Below, piece after piece: positions 6,549-15,214 of a stretch of DNA of 64,000 bases (the stretch's first letter is position 1; every line of letters begins with the position of its first letter). This DNA comes from UBA12481 sp942493265 (lineage in GTDB: Bacteria; Bacteroidota; Bacteroidia; Bacteroidales; UBA12481). The DNA is taken from contig OW818688.1 in NCBI GenBank assembly GCA_942493265.1, positions 434,001 to 498,000 on the forward strand, written 5' to 3'. The notes beneath the pieces were generated by a model that was given only the letters and a program-made list of their open reading frames with translations, was not told the DNA's origin and searched no databases. A program made the translations under genes and the position numbers.

Positions 6549-9023
6549 ATGAAAACCTACCCTCGTGAAATCCTCTCCACTCCATCCAATGAGCGGTCTG
6601 CCTATCTCAAAAACAGATACCTGCAGGCGCCTCTGATGGTCGATATCGAGTATATCCGTCACCTTACCCGTTCGCACCGGGAATCCGACGGCATGGAAAT
6701 TCAGGAGCGACGGGCGTTGAACCACGCCTGCGCACTGGAAAACCTGACTCCGGTAATCCACGAAAATGACCGGCTGGCCGGTAATAAAACCCGTTTTATC
6801 CGGGGTGCCGTGCCGTATGCAAATTATGCTGCCGAACCCTTTCTCCGGGAGATGCGCAAACAGGAACAGGATGCCCAGTCGAAACATGCCGAAACCGGTC
6901 AGGGCGGCGGCGTTGCCCGTGCGCTCGAGGAAGCTGGCAAAGGCGGTCTCCGGGTGATTTCAGGAAAATTCCTGATCAGTGAACCGGAATATGATGAATT
7001 CCGTGAGATCTGCGAATACTGGGAAGGGAAAAGCTTCATGGATCAGGGCAACAACCTGTGGAAAAGCCATTTCGGCCAGGCCGGATTCATTGAAAACGGA
7101 TGGAAAACCGGGCTTTATACCGCTCCCCATGAGCCTTGTCCTGAAGGTCGCCTGATCCTCGACTTTGAAATGGCCCTTAACAAGGGATATCTTGCTATTA
7201 TTCAAGAGATTGAATTACTGATACAAAATTTTCAGCCGGAGAATATTGAGGAGTCCGGCAAGCTGAATTTTTGGCGAAGCGCGGTTACGGTTTTGAAAGG
7301 AGCCATCCATTTTGCCCATAACTATGCCGATGAAGCGCTGCGGCTGGCACAAAAGGAGCCGGATACCACCAGGAAAAAGGAATTACTGGAGATGGCAGAG
7401 ATATGCAATCGCGTGCCCATGCTGCCTCCCCGGAATTTTTATGAAGCGGTTCAATCCTTTTGGTTCACGTACCTCCTAGGCCATCTGGAAGGATCTCACC
7501 TGGGGTATTCACCCGGCAAACTCGACCGGGTTCTGATGCCCTGGTTTGAGGCCGATAAGAATGCCCGCTTCGAGGATGCCGTTTCGCTTTTTGAGGAGCT
7601 TTTTGTTAAAATGACCCAGATAGAATATATCGCCAGTTTAAGCTGGCAGGGACTGGGACACGGCAACCTTTACCAGAACCTGATTCTGGGCGGTGCCGAT
7701 GAAAACAATCAGCCTGCCAGCAATGATATCTCCATGGCTATTCTGCAGGCCCAGATCAACATGCAGATGACCCAGCCCACCCTCTCAGTTTGGTATGACG
7801 ACCGGCTGGATAAGGCTTTTCTCATGAAAGCGGCCGAATGTGTTAAAACAGGCGTGGGATATCCGGCATTTTTTAACCAGAAAACCTATATTCAGCATGA
7901 ATCGGCCACCAGCGGACTACCGGTTGATATCATCCGGAAATGCAGCGCCATGGGCGGATGCACCGAGCCTACGCTCCAGGGCATGTCGTACGGCATTGTT
8001 CAGGCCGGCTTTGTTAATCATGGCAAGATTATCGACCTCACACTGAATGCAGGCGTGGATCCCGTAACCGGTATCCGCATGTTTGAAGCCCGGGAATTAA
8101 GCACTTATGAGGAAATCCGGCAGTATTACATTGAAATTATGCAGGTTGCGGTACGCAATTGGCAGCAATACTGGAACTATGTGATGCTCGCTCACCGGAA
8201 TACCGTTCCACTTATTTTCTGCAGTGTTTTTGTAAACGACTGCATCAGTCGCGGCCGGAATATGGACAATGGCGGGGCGATCCTCAACCAATCCATCACT
8301 ACCCTTTCATCCGGATTGGTGAATGTTGCCAATTCGCTTGCCGTAATCAGGAAACTCTGTTTCGATGATGCAGTTTGCTCTTTCACTGATCTTCAAACTG
8401 CCATCCGCAATAACTGGGAGGGCTATGAATCGCTGCGCAAGAAAGCGTTAAACGTGCCACACTGGGGCAATGACGATGATTATATCGATTCCATTTTCCT
8501 GGGGCTGTTCGATGAATATTGCGACTGGGTTCGCGGACAGAATAATTACCTGGGATATCCGTATGATCCATCGATGCTGGCGATTTCAACACCAGTACCG
8601 TTCGGCAAGGTTTGTGAAGCTTTCCCCGATGGCCGCTTAAAAGGGGAACCGCTGGCCGATGGGGTAACTTCCCCCTACCCGGGAACAGATACACTCGGAC
8701 CAACGGCGGTGATCCGGTCGTCATCCAAGGTTGATCATACGCGCATCCGCGGCGGACTGCTTAACCTGAAATTCCATCCTACGGCATTAAGCGGCGAAAA
8801 CGGGTCCAATAATTTGCTGGCCCTGATCAAAACCTATTTTGAAAACCCGGGATTTCACGTCCAGTTCAATGTAGTGGATTCAAACATGTTACGTGATGCT
8901 CAGAAAAATCCCGAAAATTACCGCGGACTGGTGGTGAGGGTGGCAGGATTCTCGGCCTACTGGGTGGAAATGAGCAAAGCACTTCAGGATCAGGTAATCT
9001 GCCGCACCGAGCACCATTTATAA
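6549..9023 (+). CDS. Glycyl radical enzyme, pyruvate formate-lyase superfamily, substrate unknown
   Basis: 824 residues, the full length of the family. The glycyl radical loop is RVAGFSAYW near the C-terminus (Gly about 800). The active-site loop is MGGCTEP, with the thiyl cysteine at about 471 and a glutamate two residues later. The C-x-E arrangement is found in glycyl radical dehydratases and lyases (glycerol, propanediol and hydroxyproline dehydratases, choline lyase) and differs from the Cys-Cys of true pyruvate formate-lyase, so this is probably an eliminase or other carbon-carbon/carbon-heteroatom lyase. The substrate cannot be read from the sequence. Its stop overlaps the start of the activase (TAATG). 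The enzyme is oxygen-sensitive, implying anaerobic metabolism. Confidence 0.93.
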   Translation: MKTYPREILSTPSNERSAYLKNRYLQAPLMVDIEYIRHLTRSHRESDGMEIQERRALNHACALENLTPVIHENDRLAGNKTRFIRGAVPYANYAAEPFLREMRKQEQDAQSKHAETGQGGGVARALEEAGKGGLRVISGKFLISEPEYDEFREICEYWEGKSFMDQGNNLWKSHFGQAGFIENGWKTGLYTAPHEPCPEGRLILDFEMALNKGYLAIIQEIELLIQNFQPENIEESGKLNFWRSAVTVLKGAIHFAHNYADEALRLAQKEPDTTRKKELLEMAEICNRVPMLPPRNFYEAVQSFWFTYLLGHLEGSHLGYSPGKLDRVLMPWFEADKNARFEDAVSLFEELFVKMTQIEYIASLSWQGLGHGNLYQNLILGGADENNQPASNDISMAILQAQINMQMTQPTLSVWYDDRLDKAFLMKAAECVKTGVGYPAFFNQKTYIQHESATSGLPVDIIRKCSAMGGCTEPTLQGMSYGIVQAGFVNHGKIIDLTLNAGVDPVTGIRMFEARELSTYEEIRQYYIEIMQVAVRNWQQYWNYVMLAHRNTVPLIFCSVFVNDCISRGRNMDNGGAILNQSITTLSSGLVNVANSLAVIRKLCFDDAVCSFTDLQTAIRNNWEGYESLRKKALNVPHWGNDDDYIDSIFLGLFDEYCDWVRGQNNYLGYPYDPSMLAISTPVPFGKVCEAFPDGRLKGEPLADGVTSPYPGTDTLGPTAVIRSSSKVDHTRIRGGLLNLKFHPTALSGENGSNNLLALIKTYFENPGFHVQFNVVDSNMLRDAQKNPENYRGLVVRVAGFSAYWVEMSKALQDQVICRTEHHL

Positions 9024-9925
9024 TGATGAAAGAGGGCCGGATTTTCGACATACAGCATTTTGGCGTTCACGACGGGCCTGGCATCCGGACCCTGGTATTC
9101 ATGAAGGGTTGTCCGCTCCGCTGCGCCTGGTGCTGCAATCCGGAATCCCACTCCGCGGACTCCCAGCTCCGCTATGTGAATGACCGATGCAAAGCCTGCC
9201 ATACCTGCGTCAGCGCATGCATAAAGAAGGCTGTCAGCCCGCTGGAGGATTCAGTCAGCATTGACTTCAGCCAATGTGCCGGATGTGCTGAAAAGCCCTG
9301 TATTGAAGCCTGCAATCATGGTGCATTAAATCTGGCAGGATATGCCATCAGTTCCGGCGACCTCCTCGGAATAATCAGCAAGGACGTCGCTTTTTACCGG
9401 AATTCGGGCGGCGGAGCAACTTTTACCGGCGGCGAACCTTTGTCTCAACCGGAATTCCTGGCTGAGATCCTCGACCAATGCAAAAAGAACGATATCCATA
9501 CGGCGATCGAAACCTGCGGATATTGCAAGCGTTCCGACCTGGAAGCCATTGTGCCCTTGACAGATCTGTTTCTATTTGATATTAAGATAATTGACCCTGA
9601 TAAACACCGGCAGTATACCGGACAATCCAACCAGGTGATCCTGGACAACCTGGAATATCTCAGCTCAACAGGCAAACGGATCATTATTCGATTCCCGCTG
9701 ATTCCGGACATCACAGATACCCCTGAGAACATCAGCGGGGTTATTGAACTGATGAACAGGCTCGGATTAAAGGATATCGATCTGGAACCCTATCACGATC
9801 TGGGCACCCCGAAATATGCTGAACTGGGCAAAAAATATCCATTGCACGGGATAGCGGGAGATAGTGGTTTTGAACCGGACAGGCTCAGCGCGATCAGGGA
9901 AATGTTTGCCACATTCCTTCGATAA
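9023..9925 (+). CDS. Glycyl radical enzyme activase (radical SAM)
   Basis: 300 residues. It uses S-adenosylmethionine and a [4Fe-4S] cluster to place the radical on the glycine of the enzyme just upstream. The radical SAM motif is CPLRCAWC (CxxxCxxC). An inserted ferredoxin-like domain at about residues 50-95 carries two cysteine sets (CKACHTCVSAC and CAGCAEKPCIEAC), as in activases of glycerol dehydratase or hydroxyphenylacetate decarboxylase rather than the small PFL activase. GGGATFTGGEPL is the SAM-binding GGE motif. Its ATG overlaps the upstream stop, so the two proteins are translationally coupled. A terminator follows directly. Confidence 0.95.
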   Translation: MMKEGRIFDIQHFGVHDGPGIRTLVFMKGCPLRCAWCCNPESHSADSQLRYVNDRCKACHTCVSACIKKAVSPLEDSVSIDFSQCAGCAEKPCIEACNHGALNLAGYAISSGDLLGIISKDVAFYRNSGGGATFTGGEPLSQPEFLAEILDQCKKNDIHTAIETCGYCKRSDLEAIVPLTDLFLFDIKIIDPDKHRQYTGQSNQVILDNLEYLSSTGKRIIIRFPLIPDITDTPENISGVIELMNRLGLKDIDLEPYHDLGTPKYAELGKKYPLHGIAGDSGFEPDRLSAIREMFATFLR

Positions 9926-9964
9926 AAAAAAGAGGCCGGACGATAATCGCCCGGCCTCTTTTTA
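9924..9964. terminator. Bidirectional intrinsic terminator
   Basis: AAAAGAGGCCGG and CCGGCCTCTTTT form a 12-bp stem around a short loop, with A-run and T-run on either side, between the convergent activase and enolase genes. It serves both strands. Confidence 0.92.
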
Positions 9965-9980
9965 TATCTGATATCAGCGG

Positions 9981-11261
9981 TTAACCGTTGATGAAGGCGC
10001 TTTTTCCGGCAAAATGACCACCGGCACCCAGTTCATTTTCGATTCTCATCAGCTGGTTGAATTTCTCAACGCGCTCGCCGCGGCAGGCACTACCTGTTTT
10101 CAGGTGACCGGCGTTAACGGCAACGGTAAGGTCGGAGATAAAGGTATCTACGGTTTCACCGCTGCGGTGTGAAACGAATGCTGAATATTTGTTTTTGTAT
10201 GCCAGTTCGATGGTTTCGAGGGTTTCGGTTACGGTGCCGATCTGGTTCAGTTTAATCAGAACCGAGTTGGCTACTCCTTTTTTGATCCCCTCGGCCAGGA
10301 TGGCTTTGTTGGTGCAGAACAGGTCGTCGCCAACGATCTCGATCTTGCTTCCCAGTGATTTGGTCAGATTTGCCCAACCGGCCCAGTCGTTTTCGGCCAA
10401 ACCATCTTCGAGGGAAACGATCGGATACTGACGTACCCAATTTTCCCAAAGCTGGATCAGTTCGTCGCTGCTCAGCATTTTACCGCTGCTCTTGAACATT
10501 TTATATTTACCATCTTCCCACAATTCGCTGCAGGCAGGGTCGAGGGAGATACTGATCTCATCACCAGGCTTGTATCCGGCTTTAACAATAGCTTCGAGGA
10601 TTACTTCAACAGCTTCTTCGTTTGATTTCAGGTTCGGTGCAAAACCGCCTTCATCGCCAACGCCTGTGCTGTATCCTTTGGCTTTCAGAATGGATTTCAG
10701 GGAATGGAAAACTTCAGAACCCATGCGGATAGCTTCGCGGAAGGAAGGTGCACCGTGCGGGGCAATCATGAATTCCTGGAAATCAACGTTATTATCAGCG
10801 TGTGAACCGCCATTGATGATATTCATGCAGGGAACCGGAAGCAAATGTGCGTTCAAACCGCCGAGATACTGATACAGCGGGGTTTTTGCGCTGAGTGCAT
10901 TGGCTCTTGCAAAAGCCATCGAAACGGCCAGTATGGCGTTTGCTCCGAGATTTGATTTGTTGGGGGTGCCATCCAGATTGATCAGGAAATAATCGAGTTC
11001 GCGCTGGTTAACAAAACATTTGTTCTCAACTGCCTGGGCAATTTCGTTATTGACATGACCAACTGCTTTCAGTACACCCTTGCCGCTGTAGCGTTTTTTA
11101 TCGCCGTCGCGCAGTTCGCATGCTTCGCGTTCGCCGGTTGATGCCCCACTGGGAACCATCGCGCGTGCAGTTGTACCATCTTCTAATTTTATGTTGGCTT
11201 CAACAGTTGGATTTCCCCTGGAGTCGAGGATTTCGATTGCTTTGATTTTTGAAATTTTCAT
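9981..11261 (-). CDS. eno: Enolase
   Basis: 426 residues. Interconverts 2-phosphoglycerate and phosphoenolpyruvate in glycolysis, in the cytoplasm. Start set at MKISKIKAIEILDSRGNPT, the usual enolase N-terminus; eleven further in-frame codons upstream extend to 11294 into the promoter. Motifs seen: SGASTGEREACELRD, the GDEGGFAPN loop, metal ligands in SLEDGL and GDDLFCTN, the catalytic lysine in IKLNQIGT, and SHRSGET. A good promoter lies directly upstream and the bidirectional terminator directly downstream, so it is monocistronic. Confidence 0.98.
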   Translation of the reverse strand: MKISKIKAIEILDSRGNPTVEANIKLEDGTTARAMVPSGASTGEREACELRDGDKKRYSGKGVLKAVGHVNNEIAQAVENKCFVNQRELDYFLINLDGTPNKSNLGANAILAVSMAFARANALSAKTPLYQYLGGLNAHLLPVPCMNIINGGSHADNNVDFQEFMIAPHGAPSFREAIRMGSEVFHSLKSILKAKGYSTGVGDEGGFAPNLKSNEEAVEVILEAIVKAGYKPGDEISISLDPACSELWEDGKYKMFKSSGKMLSSDELIQLWENWVRQYPIVSLEDGLAENDWAGWANLTKSLGSKIEIVGDDLFCTNKAILAEGIKKGVANSVLIKLNQIGTVTETLETIELAYKNKYSAFVSHRSGETVDTFISDLTVAVNAGHLKTGSACRGERVEKFNQLMRIENELGAGGHFAGKSAFING

Positions 11262-11291
11262 CTCGTTTATTATTTGAGGTAATTCAAGGCG

Positions 11292-11321
11292 CAAAATTAC
11301 ACCAAAGCGGTCTTAAAACAA
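11292..11321 (-). promoter_or_regulatory. Promoter of enolase (TTG-N19-TAATTTTG)
   Basis: On the minus strand TTG (11321-11319), exactly 19 bases, then TAATTTTG (11299-11292), a perfect match to the Bacteroidota housekeeping promoter, about 30 nt before the enolase ATG. Confidence 0.85.
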
Positions 11322-11340
11322 GGAGATTTGGCAGGTTTAT

Positions 11341-11385
11341 TAATGTGATAATTTGATAATGTGATAATGTGTTAATGTGTTAATG
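11341..11385. repeat. Short AT-rich tandem repeat, 9-bp-like period
   Basis: Units of the type TAATGTGAT/AATTTGATA/ATGTGTTA repeat about five times between enolase and the methyltransferase gene. Comparable 9-bp arrays lie at 16621-16660 and 30525-30585. Confidence 0.6.
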
Positions 11386-11396
11386 GACTGAGTGGT

Positions 11397-12155
11397 TTAG
11401 TTCTGCTTATCGTTGCCGCTCAGATAAATCCTGTTGATAAATCTTTTTTCGGCGGTGTAGAAAAAGATAAAAATCAACAGCTGATTTAAGAAGGCCGCTG
11501 CCAATCCCAGGGCTGAGCCGTACCAGATTGCCAATGCATACGCCGGTAATTGTCCGATTCCATACATGGGATTGCTCAGGAACCGATACGGCCCGCTCAC
11601 CACGAATTCACATATCTTTTTACCGAGAAACATATCCTTCCAGTAATAAATATCGATGGATACCACTTTTGCTGCCCAGATTTTTATCACCAGACCCATA
11701 CCCGTCATCAATCCTACGAGGATTAACAGGGAATTCTCCCCGATAAAATCAAATAAGGTACCCGGATTGGAAGCGGAAATAAAGGTTAGACTCGACCCGT
11801 TCAGAAAAAATATCACCCCCAGAACGGCTTCAAAAGCGCGATACCCCTCCTCCTCGCTGTTCCATCTTTTTACAAACTGGTGCCGTAAGCCATTTTCACT
11901 GAGAACCAGAAAAATAAAGCCCAGATAAATGAGGTCACTGATTAAAAAGTAAACTACCCCCAAAGTGCCATTTCCGGCCTGGAAATAATTGAGATAAAAA
12001 GAAAAGGCAATGACAGCGATCATTGAAAAAGCCCTGGGCCAGCTTGCATGTTTTGGCACAAATCCGGAAATGGAAATCAATACCACCAGGTAAGCGAGGA
12101 TTCCATCAAAAAACCGATGAGTACTTTTCCGTTCAACCATGATTATTCTATTCAA
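11397..12155 (-). CDS. Integral membrane methyltransferase-like protein (ICMT/PEMT type)
   Basis: 252 residues, strongly hydrophobic with about six or seven membrane segments. Near the C-terminus it has VVSGPYRFLSNPMYGIGQLPAY, which matches the GPYrfxRNPxY signature of the isoprenylcysteine carboxyl methyltransferase/phospholipid methyltransferase group, where it forms the SAM site. It may methylate a lipid or small hydrophobic substrate in the inner membrane; the substrate is unknown. An internal start at MVERKST (12140) is equally possible. It follows the glycosidase gene on the same strand across a 53-nt gap. Confidence 0.75.
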   Translation of the reverse strand: MNRIIMVERKSTHRFFDGILAYLVVLISISGFVPKHASWPRAFSMIAVIAFSFYLNYFQAGNGTLGVVYFLISDLIYLGFIFLVLSENGLRHQFVKRWNSEEEGYRAFEAVLGVIFFLNGSSLTFISASNPGTLFDFIGENSLLILVGLMTGMGLVIKIWAAKVVSIDIYYWKDMFLGKKICEFVVSGPYRFLSNPMYGIGQLPAYALAIWYGSALGLAAAFLNQLLIFIFFYTAEKRFINRIYLSGNDKQN

Positions 12156-12208
12156 AATAGTTTAAAACCGGTCAGCAACCCACCTGTTGTCCTGAATCAG
12201 TCACTCAT

Positions 12209-15199
12209 TCAATCACTTACAACTATTGCCAATCCCTTCCCCATCGGCACGGTGAATGAATCTCCGGCTTTCAGGGTTGCGGCATCCTGGAATCCTTTTA
12301 CGGCAGGAAGGGTGAATATTGCTTTTGCGGGGTCAATGCCCAGCGCTTTCCAGTCGATATCGAGCTGAATCCTGGCCGGACCGGCTGCCCAGGAGGCAAT
12401 GGCGATCAGGGTTTTGCCCTTTGATTTATAAACAGTGGCCAGTACATCGGGACGGCCGGTTTTAACCGGACACTCATCGGCCCAGTAGCCGATCATTTCA
12501 GATTGCTGGATGCCGAAATCATCCACCAGTTTCCAGATATTGGTAGGGTCGCCCGACCACGGTGCACGCGAAGTCATCCCGTAAATCAGTCCCCTCCATT
12601 GGTTTCCGCCATCCTGAAGCATTTCGCCCATCAGTCCGAACGGTATTCCCGCCACTTCGGTCATCCAGTAATCCGGCGATCCGTTATAGTCAAAATACTC
12701 ACCAAACCAGAGCCGGTCGAGGTAGGGAAAATGCTCCATATACAGGTTCCCGGAATTGGTATAGCCGTCGCGGTCGTTAAACTGGTTGGCGGAATGAAGG
12801 TCGATCATGGCATTCGGATTTCCGCGGAGCATGACCTTTTTGGCCCGCTTCATCACACTGCGGTCAAATGCCACATCATCAATATATAAACCATCGATCC
12901 CCACATTATTGACCAGCCAGTTCAGCCCTTCGAGATAGTAATTATGCCAGCGCGAGGTACCTGAATTGATCACTGCGGCATCGCTGAGTTCCGGAACAAA
13001 CCAGGCCGGGATATAATTCCCGTCGAGATGCTCCTGCAGCCAGCTGTAGCCGCCGCCTGGTCCGTACGACAGGATTTCGTTGCCGAGTGATTTCAGCGCC
13101 CAGATCTCGGGACAGATATTCGAAAGTTCACGAACCGTATAATAGATTTTTACCTTGTCCTGAATGGCATGTGCCGAATCGATATAGGCTTTCATCGCCT
13201 GGGGCCGCATGAACGGATAATTGATAAAAGGATTGATGCCGGTGGCATGATGCACATTGATCACATTGGCTCCCATTTTCGAGATGGTATCGAGTGGCAT
13301 GTATTTATGATAATACCGGTCATGCCACTGTTTTTTCGGATCGATCGGCCGGAAGGGCGTCACGAGCATATTAATATCGAAATGCAGGGTTTCACCGGCG
13401 TTCATTTTACGTTCACCACTGTAGGATGTCAGTTCATATTCAGTTCCGTTGTGGTTGAGTTTAATACCGCCTTTCCCCTGATTAAACCAGGATGGTGGCA
13501 TATTCAGCGGTTTCTGATGATAGAAATTGGTATTCAGCGGCCGCTCATAGTTTTCGGCTCTGAAAGTCGCCTGGATGCCGGCATTCACTGACCCCAGCCA
13601 CGGCCCGTCGCAGTTGAAATAAGGATCCCACTTGTAATTAAACTGATCGGGAGCCTTGCCACCCTTCTGACCCAACCCGAGCATGAACTTTACACGATCA
13701 GAGTTCATCGGTATAACAAACTCTATTTCTGATACTTCCGTAGCTTTTAATGCTTTTGCGGATATCCGGTAGGTAAGAAAACCATCAAATTCCAGCCGGC
13801 CTGCCAGATGAAATTCCAGATCGCCTGCCACCCAGTTGGATTCCCAGTCAACAGCACCTTCAGCTTTGCCGGTAATCTTCATTCCGGTGGATTTTACCGG
13901 GACCGCCCGTCCGTTGATTTGGATATCAAACGACATGGGTTTGGTGAGCAGGGGTTGTCCGGCCGACTGCAGCCGGGTCATTTCCGGAGTAAAATAGCTG
14001 TATACCTGTTCGGGCAGACCATTATTCCCCAGCTTAATTTCGCGACCCAGAATTTTCAGTGATTGTCCGTTAACCTCAATAGGGGTATAGGGTGCCATCA
14101 CCTCATCGTCGACCGCGATATCGGAATTCAGCCACCTGAGCCTGGAATGCAGTGCAGGATTGCTGTCGCCCCGATCGGCAAGAATGTCGGGCAAAACCGT
14201 CAATTCTACGTCGATTTTTTGGGGAGACGCATAGTTATGCGCCTCTGCGGAACGTGCGCGAACCTCAATGGTGCCGCGATAAACGCCCGGCGCCAGATCC
14301 TTTGCAACATCCACTCCGATCCATAATGGCTGGATTTTACCCTTTCCAACAGGGATAGCCTTATTCAGTGGTTTCTGGTTCCAGTCGTTGCCTCCTTTAT
14401 TGAAACAGGTGAGAGCTGTTGCGGGAATTTTACCCGATTTACCGGTGAGATCGCTGAATTTTACCTCTATATCGGACAAGGAATCTTTCAATGCCAGAAC
14501 TCCGATCTGCAAAGCATAATATTCCCCCTGGAGAGCCGCGGCGGCAAGCTTGTCGACCGGCCCCCGCTGAATCCAGCGATACGGCAGATCGCTCCACATA
14601 CGGATGGGAAATTCGCGGTTCTCGGGAAACAGGGCGATGCCAGATCCCTTGAATTTTGCAAGCAGCTGACTGGTTTCCTTTTGGGTGGCGATCACCTCCA
14701 TCGGATAAAAGGTGTGCAAGGAACTGATGCACTGCATTTCAACAGCTACCGCCTTCGGCAGACCTTTGGCACCTGTTGATTTGCTTTTCCAGTCGGCCGA
14801 ACAGCGGTCAACCGGTTTCAGGTAATTCACTTTCGGATAACTCCCTCCACTGCTTTTGAAAGGCAGGTAGTACAAATAATAATCCCCGGCACCGGCAACC
14901 GGTTCAAATATCAGGGTACCGGTTTCGCGACTGATACTCACCCGGATAACATTGGTAACCAAACGATTGCCATTCCGTGAATAGATCAGGATTTCTTTGT
15001 CCTGCGGATTCAGATCCCTGCGCCGCCAGGGAATTTCGCAGATCACTGCGGCAGCCGGTTCGGCTACCCTGACCACTACGCGCTGATTACCGAGCGTATC
15101 GGGATTCCAGGTACCGGTGGTATACGGCAGCACCGGGAGCTGGGCCCATCCGGCTGTGGCGGAGAGGATTGCGACGAGGAGGAGGAGAGTCTTCTTCAT
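12209..15199 (-). CDS. Large secreted glycoside hydrolase-like protein (DUF6067-like)
   Basis: 996 residues with signal peptide ATAGWAQ. The first 600 residues are beta-sandwich-like. A barrel-like region then begins (GANVINVHHATG at about 630) with a likely active-site stretch GIDGLYIDDVAFDR, where paired aspartates sit as in GH families of the alpha-galactosidase/GH-A type, followed by MIDLHSANQF and WFGEYFDY. A small beta domain closes the protein (IAIASWAAGPARIQLDIDW). This resembles the Bacteroidota glycoside hydrolase domain proteins annotated DUF6067; activity is untested. It sits with a sialate esterase and two thioredoxin-fold lipoproteins on the same strand, suggesting glycan processing at the envelope. 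Positions 14224-14245 carry a palindrome shared with an intergenic site. Confidence 0.82.
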   Translation of the reverse strand: MKKTLLLLVAILSATAGWAQLPVLPYTTGTWNPDTLGNQRVVVRVAEPAAAVICEIPWRRRDLNPQDKEILIYSRNGNRLVTNVIRVSISRETGTLIFEPVAGAGDYYLYYLPFKSSGGSYPKVNYLKPVDRCSADWKSKSTGAKGLPKAVAVEMQCISSLHTFYPMEVIATQKETSQLLAKFKGSGIALFPENREFPIRMWSDLPYRWIQRGPVDKLAAAALQGEYYALQIGVLALKDSLSDIEVKFSDLTGKSGKIPATALTCFNKGGNDWNQKPLNKAIPVGKGKIQPLWIGVDVAKDLAPGVYRGTIEVRARSAEAHNYASPQKIDVELTVLPDILADRGDSNPALHSRLRWLNSDIAVDDEVMAPYTPIEVNGQSLKILGREIKLGNNGLPEQVYSYFTPEMTRLQSAGQPLLTKPMSFDIQINGRAVPVKSTGMKITGKAEGAVDWESNWVAGDLEFHLAGRLEFDGFLTYRISAKALKATEVSEIEFVIPMNSDRVKFMLGLGQKGGKAPDQFNYKWDPYFNCDGPWLGSVNAGIQATFRAENYERPLNTNFYHQKPLNMPPSWFNQGKGGIKLNHNGTEYELTSYSGERKMNAGETLHFDINMLVTPFRPIDPKKQWHDRYYHKYMPLDTISKMGANVINVHHATGINPFINYPFMRPQAMKAYIDSAHAIQDKVKIYYTVRELSNICPEIWALKSLGNEILSYGPGGGYSWLQEHLDGNYIPAWFVPELSDAAVINSGTSRWHNYYLEGLNWLVNNVGIDGLYIDDVAFDRSVMKRAKKVMLRGNPNAMIDLHSANQFNDRDGYTNSGNLYMEHFPYLDRLWFGEYFDYNGSPDYWMTEVAGIPFGLMGEMLQDGGNQWRGLIYGMTSRAPWSGDPTNIWKLVDDFGIQQSEMIGYWADECPVKTGRPDVLATVYKSKGKTLIAIASWAAGPARIQLDIDWKALGIDPAKAIFTLPAVKGFQDAATLKAGDSFTVPMGKGLAIVVSD
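14224..14245. repeat. Palindromic repeat inside the glycosidase gene
   Basis: GAGACGCATAGTTATGCG followed by CCTC; 21 of 22 bases match 28017-28038. Here it is read in frame, encoding part of EAHNYASP. Confidence 0.7.
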
Positions 15200-15214
15200 A
15201 ACTATGGGCAGGAG

